Origin: Nannochloropsis salina CCMP1776
Lineage: Eukaryota > Sar > Eustigmatophyceae > Eustigmatales > Monodopsidaceae
DNA: 64,000 nt
Reading direction: 5' to 3'
Assembly (NCBI GenBank): GCA_004565275.1
Contig: SDOX01000010.1
Location: forward strand, 567,446-631,445
Shown here: piece by piece, positions 20,037 through 29,505 of the stretch
How the letters are laid out: each line of letters begins with the position of its first letter
Numbering within the stretch: the stretch's first letter is position 1
The notes under the pieces: model-generated
What the model was told of the DNA's origin: nothing
Databases searched by the model: none
Seen by the model: only the letters and a program-made list of their open reading frames with translations
Translations under genes and position numbers: made by a program

Positions 20037-23000
20037 ATGTCTTCTGCCGCCCCGAGCGCTGCGGGCAACGAGGAGGGCATATGCGTGGCCATTCGGGCCC
20101 GTCCTATGAGCAGCAGGGAGAAGATCCAGGGACAACGTGCGCTGTGGAGGTGCTTGCCGGCACACGATTCGATCACTTTGACGGGACCCGATGGAAACCC
20201 CTTGCCAGATCGCAGTCCGGGCCTGAGCTTCTTCACCTACGACAAGGTATTCTCCGAGAATTCCAGCACCAGCGACGTGTACCACGCCATCGGACGGCCC
20301 ATTGTCTCGTCCGTACTGCAAGGCTTCAATGGCACCATTTTCGCGTACGGGCAGACCAGCTCAGGGAAGACGTACACCATGGTGGGGGACGAGACCGGCG
20401 GGGAGGAGGGGGTCCTGCACCTGGCCGCCCGGGACATATTTCGCCTCATCTCCGAGACCAACGACCGGGACTTTCTCCTGCGCGTGTCCTTCGTGGAGAT
20501 TTACAACGAGAACATCCGCGACCTGCTCGACCCCGAGACCCCATCCCTCTCGATCCGGGAGGACCCCCGCAAGGGCGTGTACCTGGAGGCGCACGAGAGC
20601 ATCATCACCGACTTCGACTCGATCATGACGGCGCTCAAGACGGGATCCAGGCACCGACGCGTGGAGTCGACGGCCATGAACGAGCGTTCCTCCCGTTCCC
20701 ACACCATCTTCCGGATGATCGTGGAGAGCAAGGCGCGTCCGGCCCAGAGCCCCGCCCTGGCCCCTGCCGCGGAGGCTGAAGGGGCAAACCCTGGCCCATC
20801 CCCAGGGGACGGCGACATGGACGGTGCCGTGCTGGTAGCAACCCTAAACTTGGTGGACCTGGCAGGCTCCGAGAGCGTGCGACACACGGGGGCGACGGGC
20901 AACCGGGCCAAGGAAGGAGGAAAAATCAACCAAAGCCTGCTCACGCTCAGCCGCGTCATCCACGCGCTGGGCCAGGACGGAAGCGTGCACAAGGGCTTCC
21001 GGGACTCGAAACTCACCCGGATCCTCCAGCCCAGTCTGTCGGGGAACGCGAAGATGGCCGTCGTGTGCTGCATTACGGCCGCCGAGAGGTACTTGGAGGA
21101 AACCCGGAGCACCCTCCAGTTCGCCTCCAGGGCGAAAATGGTCCGAACGCGGGCGGTCGTGAACGAGGTACTCGATGACCGGGCGCAACTCAAGCGCCTG
21201 AAGAAAGAGCTACAGGATCTCAAGGGCCGACAGCGGCAACTGGAGGAATGTGAGGCGGCCGGCGGCCTGGGGGCAAGGGGGGGGGAAGGTGGTGGGGTCG
21301 ACGAGGAGCAGGTGCACCGTTTAGAGGCGGAGAAGCAGCTGATGACGGGGAAGGTGGAAGAACTCGAGGCTGTGCGTGAGGAGCAGGCGAACAAGATCGC
21401 GCGCCTCAAGACGCTAATTTTGCAGGGCGGGGGGGTGCTTGAGGCGGCCGCGGAGACAGAGGTAGCGGAGACGGGATGCAAAATCCGTCGACCGAAACGG
21501 ACGCGTGAGACGTGGTGCCCGGGGGAGTCGGGCGTGCCCCTCCCACCGGGTGCCCTTGTCAAAAGCTCGCGAGGATTAGCGCGTGAAGGGAGGGAAAGCG
21601 CAGAATGTGGGGCTTCCAGGGTGTCCGGGGCCAGCTCTCAGAGACGCCGCACAGAATTGCTGCAGGACAGTGAAGTGGAGGAGGCGGGCGCTCAAGTCGT
21701 GGCGGGGGCGAGCGGGCATGAGAAAGGCGTTTCATCCATGGCTACTGAAGCCGAATGGAGGGAGCAGGCGGCGGCGCTGGAGGAAATGGCACAGGTCCGG
21801 GAGGTACTTTCAGTGTACAAGCGGCACTGCCAGGCAGAGGCAGGGAAAGAGGAAGAGAGCGAGGCCCCTTCTTCTGTGCTTGAAACGATCAAGTCATTGG
21901 TCGCGATGGGCAACCAAGCGGCTTCCGGACCGTATCCCTGCCTGTATGGAGACATGCTGCACAAGGAGGAGGAGGACGACCAGGAGGACGCCACGGTCCA
22001 ACTCCCCTCCCTCAGCGAAATGGAGAAGCTCGCGGCCGTGGTGGAGGACAAGGACCAGGAAGTCGCGAGGCTCGTGGAAGAGCGCGACCAGCTCAAGACA
22101 GTCATTGCCGAGAAAACTATGGAATTGGACGCCGCCGTCACGGCCCTGGCGGATGTGAGAGCGGCGGGAGCCCAAGGCCTGGGGGCCTCCCTCACGGACG
22201 ACGACGGGGACGCCACCGTCTCGCTGGACCCTGAGGTGCAAGGGCTCATGACGAGCATGGCAGAGCGAGACGCGGAATTGCGCGAGCTCCAAACTGCCTT
22301 GCAGGCGGCGGGAGAGCGGGACCAGACCTACGAAGTCGAGGTAGCCTCGCTGCAGCAGCAGCTGGCGGACGCGACCACCGCCCTCACGGGCATGATGGGT
22401 CCAGACCAGGCAGACGCCCTTCGGAGGGAGCATGAGGACGCTGTGGGCAATCTGCAGGCTCGCGTAGCGGAGCTGGAGGAAAGCCACGCCATGGCCGAGG
22501 CAGAAGTGGAAAGGTTGGTGGAGAAACAGACCACGACGGTGGACAAAGCCGAAGTGGCGGCCCTCGAGGCGGCTCACGAAAGCGCTTGGGCGTCGTTGCA
22601 GGTGCAGCTTGCCGAAGCCGAGGAGAGCAAAGCGGCCGCCTTGGCAGAAATAGAGGCTGTGCGTGCGGCGCAAGCCGGCATGATGGGCGAGGAAGACTTG
22701 CACGCCCTCCGCACAAATCATGAAGACGCTCTTGCCGAGCTCCAACGTAGGGTTGTTGACGTGACAGAGCAGCACGCCGCTGCTAGTAAGGAGATTCAGA
22801 ACTTGGTTGCCGCTCAAAGCGCGATGATCAGCAAGGGAGAGGTGCAACTTATACAGGAAAAGCACGAAAGGGCCCTGGCGGAGATGCAAAGGCAGATTGC
22901 TGAGCTGGAGGAGGCCAAGGGGGCGGCAATGGCAGAGGTGGACAGCTTATCCACCGCTCGAAAGACCATGCTGGATAAAGATGAAGTGAACTGTCTCCGC

Positions 23001-26000
23001 CTCATCCATGAGCAGGCAATAGAAGCGCTGCGGTCGGAGAACAAGGTGCTGGAGGAGGGGAAAATGCATGCGGTTGCCGAGATGGAGAAGGTGTTGGCAG
23101 CACAAAGGGTAGCGGAGGCACAAGTCGAGGAGCTTCGGGAGGAATTGTCTGGCATGGAAGCACAAAGGGAAGAACTCCAGAGGCGCGTGGAAGCGGCTGA
23201 TGCCGAGCACGCGGCTTTGGAGGATGAGAAGGCTCGTCATGAATCGAGCTTGTGTGCGCTCAGATCGGAGATCGAGGCACTAAGAGAAGAAGGAAGCCAG
23301 CAGATGACCGCACTTCAAGAGATGGTTGCAGTGTTGAAGGCGCAGGACGCGGAGGGGAGTGCCCTATCCTGTGATAAGAATTTAACCGGTGAGAGTAGTG
23401 AAGATGCGGGGCCCGAGCAAGGAGCAGCGACGGTGACAGCATCACTACAAGAGCTGGTCCAGCGTCTAACGGCCGCAAATGTGCAGCTCCAGGCGCGCGC
23501 CACAACGGCGGAAATAGAGGCTCGCGGGCACGCAGAAGAGAACGCGCACTTGAAGGGAAGGGTGGGCAAGTTCCTGCGTCGACGCGTCTCCTCCCTTCCT
23601 CTGCTCGAGGGGGCCGAGGATGGGCACGTTCAGGTGATGCGCGCCGTGCGTCGGCGCCAAGGGGGCGGGACGGAAGCGAGTAACGTCGAGTCCAATAGTC
23701 CATCGAAGGAATTGAACGCCTTCGCTCCGGCCGAGGTAGGGGAGGAGGGTGTCGAAGAGGCCAAGGAGGCTTATGGCCTGGTGGAGCGCATGACAGACAT
23801 GACGCATGAAATGGAGCAGCTTGAAGAAGAATTGGAGGGCATGACAGAGGCACTCAAAGGTAAAGAGGCCGAGCTGAGCGAGGTGAAGGCTGCGCTTGAA
23901 AGCAAGGAGGAGGATTGTAAACGCCTCACTATCGAGCTGGAGACTGCCACGGAGACGGCACATGGCGCAGAGGTGAAAGCAGCACAGAAAGTAGAGGAGC
24001 AAACCGAGCGATTAGCGGCAGAATTAGCCACGGCTCGATCGGAAATCGAAGCATTTAAGACCATTCAACTAGCTTTTCCAAATGATGACGTTACAATCGC
24101 AATGCAGCAGCCCGGTGAAGACCCGCCTGCCATCGCCGCGCATGAAGAGGCCCTGGAGGAGGCAAGCAAGCGGCTCGAGGCGTTGACTACAGAGGTCGCT
24201 GTAGTCAAGGCCCAGTTGGAGGAGAAAAACCACGAAGTTGAAAAGCTTAGATGCGACGCTTTTCATTATCAGAGGCAATTTCAGCCGATTCAAGAGAAGG
24301 AGGTGGACGCCGACGAAAAGGATGCTACCGTTGAGAACCAAAACAAGCTTCAGGGACAGCTTCTCAATGAGAAAAACGCGCGAGCTGAGGCTGAGGGTCA
24401 ACTGGCGTCAGCTATGGCGGACTTCAATCAGACCCGTGATGACTTAAGACGGGCGGTGGAGCGACTTCGGGCGAGTGATGAACTGTTGGAGAAGACGCAA
24501 GAGGCAGCACGCAAAGAGCGTGAGCGAATCGAGAACGAGTTGGCCGTGCGAGAGGCGGAAGTAGCCGCGCTCAAAGGGGAAGTCCAAGAGCTTTCCCGGG
24601 AGGTGAAGCACGCACAGGAGTCCTTATCTCAAAGGCAGATGGCTGCGCAAGGGGCGGAGCAAACCGACGAATCCCTCCGCAAACGCCTGTCGCAAATTCA
24701 AACCCAGCTCGATCTTGCGCAGTCATTGGTGGATCGACACGAAGCCCGCATCAAAGAATTGGAGGCGGAAAATTGCCGTGTCATTCGTGTGGCAGAAGAC
24801 GACGTCCAAAAAATTCGAGGTGAGCTGGAGAGGGCGACAAAGGGACAGTCTCAAGCCACAGCACGTGAAGCAGAGGTACAAATGCTGCAGGAAGCACAGC
24901 AGGCGCTCACGAAAAAGGTGACCCTGCTCCAAGCCGAAAGAGATGACGCTGAACAGCGTGCAACCGCTGCTGCTGACGCTTTAGAGAGTTTGGAGAAGGA
25001 TATGGAGGCCTCAAGGCTCGCGTCGGCCGGTCAAGAAGGCCACGTCGGTGAAATGGAGAGGTTGCGGAAAGAGCTTCAAAAGGCATGCGAGCAGGAAACC
25101 GAGAGTCGCCAAGAAGTGCAAGAGCAGCGTGTGCGACAAAAGCGTTTTCAAAACGAGGTTGCGGCTCTGCAAGACGAATGCAGCCGGGCCCGCGATGAGC
25201 TGGAGAGTGTCAGGGCGGAACTAGCGGCCGCCACAGCCGCACAGAGCGACCAACACACGGCTGCTGCTGCCGCGACCGCCGAGGTGGACATGCTCCGCAA
25301 GAAGTTGGCACAGGCTCAAAACGTAGAGGACGCTCGCACTCTGGAGGTTCAGGAGGCGTGTGCTTTAGCCAAGGCCCGGACGAACGAGTTCGCATTGGAG
25401 CTAGAGGGCGCGCAGGCACGCCTCGTCGCAGTCGAAGCTGAGTTGGAGACGACGAAGGCTACGGCGGAAAAGGCCGATAGATCTCGTGCTGAGCTCCTCA
25501 AGGAGTTAAATGCAATATTTGAGGCTAAATTTGAGGCAGAATCTAGGGTGGCGGCACTGGAGGACGAGATCCATCAACTCAAGAACAAGGTGGCTGAAGC
25601 AGCGGGCGCCGAAGCGAAGGAGAGTGAGATCGAGGAACTTCGGGCAGCTTTGGCACAGAAAGAAGACGATGGCTATCGTACAAAGCGGGAATTGGCCGAA
25701 TTAAAAGAAGCCGCAGAGGCAGCCGAAGAGGCCATGGGGACGCAGCAGACGGAGGTAGCTCGCCTGCAAGCGGAAAGTCGTGCCAAGGATGAGCGCATCA
25801 GGAAATTGGACGCGGTGAAACTCACGACAGACCAGGTGGAGAAACTCAGAAAGATTAAGGCCGAGCACGCACAGTTCAGCACAACCAATAAGATGCTGAG
25901 AAAAGAATTAGAGGCGTTGCGTCAGCAACAAGAAGCCAAGACAGTCGCCCCCGGCAGAAGCTCTGGACAGGCTTTGGAGGCTCAGTCTCACACAATTTCG

Positions 26001-26930
26001 GATCTCATGGCAACTCGCGACAGCCTCCAAGAAAAGTTACACGCGAGCATGGCAGCATGTCGAAAGCTGGACTTGGAGCGCCTGAGCGTGCAAGAGACGC
26101 TCCGAGAACTTCCTTTATTCGAAAACGACGGGGAAGCAGGTCTGGGGTTTGAGGATGATGTTCCGGATGACCTGGGGGTGGCGGTGGGTGTCGTGGTAGA
26201 AAAGGCGCGTTTGCGTCTCCTTGCGAAGCATGCCAGCGGTGCACATCAAGCGGAAGAGAGGGCAATGATGCTCAAGGAAATTGAGACCCTGAAAGTGGAA
26301 AAAGACGCCCTCAAAGCACGGTTGGAGGACACGGAGGCAGGGGTAGACGGAGCACACGAGGCAGAAGGTGTTTTCCGGGGAAAGTTTGCCGCGGCCAGTG
26401 AGAAAATAAAGGCACTTGAAGAAAGTAACGAAGCGGCTGCGATGAAAATGAAAGAGGCGGAAATGGACAGACAAATGGCTGCGGAGGAGACCGCACGGAA
26501 TATCAGGTTTTTAGAGAAGGAAAACTTGGAGCTGATGATGGAATTGAAGAAGCTGCGGGAGCAAACGTCCAAATTACAGGCTGAATTAGATAGAGGAGCG
26601 TCATCAAGTGGATTGGTATGCGGTACAAACGCACTCAGACCCATTTACAGCCAAAAATCCAACGTGGACGCGGGTTCGTCAACGTCTCAGGTGTCGGCGG
26701 CGGATGTGAATCCTCTTAAAACGGAGACAACCTCTTCCTCGAATATTTCGTGCCCTCTGCCGTCGTCCAAGACGCTTCCGGCAATGACCTCTCTCTCGGC
26801 TGCGGACAAGGAGAATATGATGGCAGTCGGACAAAAGCTGCTCCCCGTGAAACACGACGAGACGGCACCACCCTTCCAGTCCCTTGCTGACGACGAGACG
26901 CATGACACCAACCAGTGCAAGCAGTCGTAA
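20037..26930 (+). CDS. Very long N-terminal-motor kinesin, CENP-E (kinesin-7)-like
   Basis: Microtubule motor of 2297 residues in one uninterrupted exon. The motor domain occupies about 14-365: IAYGQT-type Walker A (GQTSSGKT, about 104), switch I NERSSRSHT (about 215) and switch II DLAGSE (about 274), then a neck (FASRAKMVRTRAVVNEVL). The motor sequence FTYDKVF...VYHAIGRPIV and the length and architecture (an N-terminal motor followed by about 1900 residues of coiled coil) fit CENP-E, the kinetochore kinesin-7, but the subfamily is an inference. Residues 786-1025 are five tandem 48-residue units. The tail after about 2200 is Ser/Thr-rich and disordered. Head-to-head with HscB. Confidence 0.93.
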   Translation: MSSAAPSAAGNEEGICVAIRARPMSSREKIQGQRALWRCLPAHDSITLTGPDGNPLPDRSPGLSFFTYDKVFSENSSTSDVYHAIGRPIVSSVLQGFNGTIFAYGQTSSGKTYTMVGDETGGEEGVLHLAARDIFRLISETNDRDFLLRVSFVEIYNENIRDLLDPETPSLSIREDPRKGVYLEAHESIITDFDSIMTALKTGSRHRRVESTAMNERSSRSHTIFRMIVESKARPAQSPALAPAAEAEGANPGPSPGDGDMDGAVLVATLNLVDLAGSESVRHTGATGNRAKEGGKINQSLLTLSRVIHALGQDGSVHKGFRDSKLTRILQPSLSGNAKMAVVCCITAAERYLEETRSTLQFASRAKMVRTRAVVNEVLDDRAQLKRLKKELQDLKGRQRQLEECEAAGGLGARGGEGGGVDEEQVHRLEAEKQLMTGKVEELEAVREEQANKIARLKTLILQGGGVLEAAAETEVAETGCKIRRPKRTRETWCPGESGVPLPPGALVKSSRGLAREGRESAECGASRVSGASSQRRRTELLQDSEVEEAGAQVVAGASGHEKGVSSMATEAEWREQAAALEEMAQVREVLSVYKRHCQAEAGKEEESEAPSSVLETIKSLVAMGNQAASGPYPCLYGDMLHKEEEDDQEDATVQLPSLSEMEKLAAVVEDKDQEVARLVEERDQLKTVIAEKTMELDAAVTALADVRAAGAQGLGASLTDDDGDATVSLDPEVQGLMTSMAERDAELRELQTALQAAGERDQTYEVEVASLQQQLADATTALTGMMGPDQADALRREHEDAVGNLQARVAELEESHAMAEAEVERLVEKQTTTVDKAEVAALEAAHESAWASLQVQLAEAEESKAAALAEIEAVRAAQAGMMGEEDLHALRTNHEDALAELQRRVVDVTEQHAAASKEIQNLVAAQSAMISKGEVQLIQEKHERALAEMQRQIAELEEAKGAAMAEVDSLSTARKTMLDKDEVNCLRLIHEQAIEALRSENKVLEEGKMHAVAEMEKVLAAQRVAEAQVEELREELSGMEAQREELQRRVEAADAEHAALEDEKARHESSLCALRSEIEALREEGSQQMTALQEMVAVLKAQDAEGSALSCDKNLTGESSEDAGPEQGAATVTASLQELVQRLTAANVQLQARATTAEIEARGHAEENAHLKGRVGKFLRRRVSSLPLLEGAEDGHVQVMRAVRRRQGGGTEASNVESNSPSKELNAFAPAEVGEEGVEEAKEAYGLVERMTDMTHEMEQLEEELEGMTEALKGKEAELSEVKAALESKEEDCKRLTIELETATETAHGAEVKAAQKVEEQTERLAAELATARSEIEAFKTIQLAFPNDDVTIAMQQPGEDPPAIAAHEEALEEASKRLEALTTEVAVVKAQLEEKNHEVEKLRCDAFHYQRQFQPIQEKEVDADEKDATVENQNKLQGQLLNEKNARAEAEGQLASAMADFNQTRDDLRRAVERLRASDELLEKTQEAARKERERIENELAVREAEVAALKGEVQELSREVKHAQESLSQRQMAAQGAEQTDESLRKRLSQIQTQLDLAQSLVDRHEARIKELEAENCRVIRVAEDDVQKIRGELERATKGQSQATAREAEVQMLQEAQQALTKKVTLLQAERDDAEQRATAAADALESLEKDMEASRLASAGQEGHVGEMERLRKELQKACEQETESRQEVQEQRVRQKRFQNEVAALQDECSRARDELESVRAELAAATAAQSDQHTAAAAATAEVDMLRKKLAQAQNVEDARTLEVQEACALAKARTNEFALELEGAQARLVAVEAELETTKATAEKADRSRAELLKELNAIFEAKFEAESRVAALEDEIHQLKNKVAEAAGAEAKESEIEELRAALAQKEDDGYRTKRELAELKEAAEAAEEAMGTQQTEVARLQAESRAKDERIRKLDAVKLTTDQVEKLRKIKAEHAQFSTTNKMLRKELEALRQQQEAKTVAPGRSSGQALEAQSHTISDLMATRDSLQEKLHASMAACRKLDLERLSVQETLRELPLFENDGEAGLGFEDDVPDDLGVAVGVVVEKARLRLLAKHASGAHQAEERAMMLKEIETLKVEKDALKARLEDTEAGVDGAHEAEGVFRGKFAAASEKIKALEESNEAAAMKMKEAEMDRQMAAEETARNIRFLEKENLELMMELKKLREQTSKLQAELDRGASSSGLVCGTNALRPIYSQKSNVDAGSSTSQVSAADVNPLKTETTSSSNISCPLPSSKTLPAMTSLSAADKENMMAVGQKLLPVKHDETAPPFQSLADDETHDTNQCKQS
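22392..23111 (+). repeat. Five 144-bp coding repeats (48 residues each) in the kinesin stalk
   Basis: Five consecutive units of exactly 48 codons begin MMGPDQADAL, TVDKAEVAAL, MMGEEDLHAL, MISKGEVQLI and MLDKDEVNCL. Each has a conserved HE or HEx at positions 14-15, then an L-Q-x-x-V/I-A-E-x-E-E core near 21-30. Unit starts are spaced 144 bases (22392, 22536, 22680, 22824, 22968). The copies are diverged, so the array is old and under selection for coiled-coil pattern. Confidence 0.85.
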
Positions 26931-27381
26931 GGAGCGACGAAAGGGGAAGTAAAGTGACGGATATAAATCGGGCCTGAAGGCTGGACAAGTACCGGCATTT
27001 AATCGAGTTGCTAGTAATGAGGAACTAGAAAGAAAGGAAAGGCAAGCCGGACCTAAACTGTCCCGCATGGGCGGAAGAGGTTGTGTGCAGAGTTTGGTCA
27101 GGAGTCGCTAGGTTTCGTGACTTTTCTGGATCTGTGCCATGGAGAGAATCACTAGGGGGCGACCAATGCATAGATAGGGAGAGACGACAACACAAAAATC
27201 AAACATATGGAGAGATGTTATGTTTCCTTCAAGATTTCTTTCAAATCTGTGAGCACAAACACTTCCCACCCCTCGTCCACCCAGGATGCAAACAGGCCGC
27301 GTCTTTTGTCCTTCACGTCGCATACACGCATGTTGAAGTCGGTGGTCCGTGCACTATCCCTCCGATACGTTCCATTGTATT
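26931..27381. other. Convergent 3' region between kinesin and ubiquitin-eS30 genes
   Basis: A 451-base interval with no supported gene on either strand. The neighbours end toward each other. Confidence 0.5.
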
Positions 27382-28289
<908 letters not shown>

Positions 28290-28847
28290 TTATGTATCAA
28301 CGCGATGGAGGGCGAGGAGGAAACAAATATTGGCAGTGAGCGGGCTAGGTTGTCGATAATGCGACAAGTACGCTCGTCTGTACAGGATGTTGCCATGTAC
28401 ACTTATTTCCCACCCTTCCGTCCTCAGGCAAGAAGGCGATGGAGTAGGGCGAAGGGAGACTCTCGTCCTCCGTACGGTCAGAACCACAGAGAGGGAAAAA
28501 TACAGCAAACCGATAATTAAAGATTTGAACACTCATGCCTTTGTGAGCCACGAAGACCACAGTCTTGCGCCTTATCCATCACAAAAAGTCCTTCCTTGAT
28601 AGCCCAGCGTGCTGCCGGCAAGGCAGAAGGTTGGATGGCAGCGGGAGATTTCTACAGGACTTGCGGTAAAGTGCAAGGATGACAGCAGTATCCGTCACTC
28701 CCGTTGGAAATTTGCTGAAATCATCCCTACTATCGTCACACATGATAAGCCATGAAAGCTCGCGCAAGCACAAAAAGAAGGGACTCGGTCCCCGCTGGCT
28801 CTCTGCCATCCGTGTTTCGCGCAGAGAGGTGCGACCGAATGTCAGGT

Positions 28848-28959
28848 CCCTTTTCCATCACAAGGGATCGTCATCAAGGGGTCTCCGTCATCGAACAGTG
28901 GGGCCCTTTTCCATCACAGCGGACCGTCATCTCGTATTCGCTGCACGTCAAGCTGCTAA
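28848..28959. repeat. Two-copy imperfect direct repeat, 56-base period
   Basis: The 15-mer cccttttccatcaca occurs at 28848 and again at 28904, followed in both by a related stretch (agggatcgtcatc, gcggaccgtcatc). Only two copies are present. It may be a promoter-associated duplication; no function can be assigned. Confidence 0.5.
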
Positions 28960-29065
28960 ACCAGACTTGTTACTAGGACCCGTTCCAGTTTTGCAGGCTG
29001 ATGAAAGTGAAATATATGTTTGGCACGTTCTAGAAGTTGCATATCAGCACACGCTGTAATGACCG

Positions 29066-29107
29066 TTAAACGAGCATGGTCCTTGCCTCAGCGAGGTGGT
29101 CGTTTAA
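29066..29107. repeat. Small inverted repeat
   Basis: ttaaacga at 29066-29073 is matched by tcgtttaa at 29100-29107, with a partly self-complementary loop between. It lies in a noncoding interval. It could be chance or a regulatory hairpin. Confidence 0.35.
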
Positions 29108-29505
29108 AAGGGTTTCGTAACAGCATGGCCCACCTACCGGGCGCGTAAATGTGATCAATTCTGCCGCTTCATCATGACAGGGGACATTCTATCCTTTCTT
29201 CTGCGGCGCAAAAGGTCAGCTGACGACCCTACCTCGAGCAGAACCCTCCCTTGCCAACCTCCCGTACATGTCCTCTCTTCTCTCGGGCTCCCTGCGGCAA
29301 GAAAAGCAGCAGCTCCATCACGACCACCGCGACCACAGAGATGACGCCCCACCTTTTTTCGGTGCCTCCTCTACAAGTACATCTCCCCTTCGTTCTATCG
29401 ATCGCAGTAAGGTGCGCACATTCCAATTTCCTCAAGCACACCTCCTTCATGCTCAGAGTCTGATTCCCCCTCCACATTTCGTCTTCCTGACAGGCGCCCT
29501 CCAAC

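Noticed and set aside
20501-22889. Long minus-strand frames opposite the kinesin motor and stalk
   Set aside because: Shadow frames of the kinesin; compositionally odd and without motifs.
28679-29059. Overlapping plus-strand frames over the 56-base repeat
   Set aside because: The repeat keeps different frames open and neither frame shows protein similarity.
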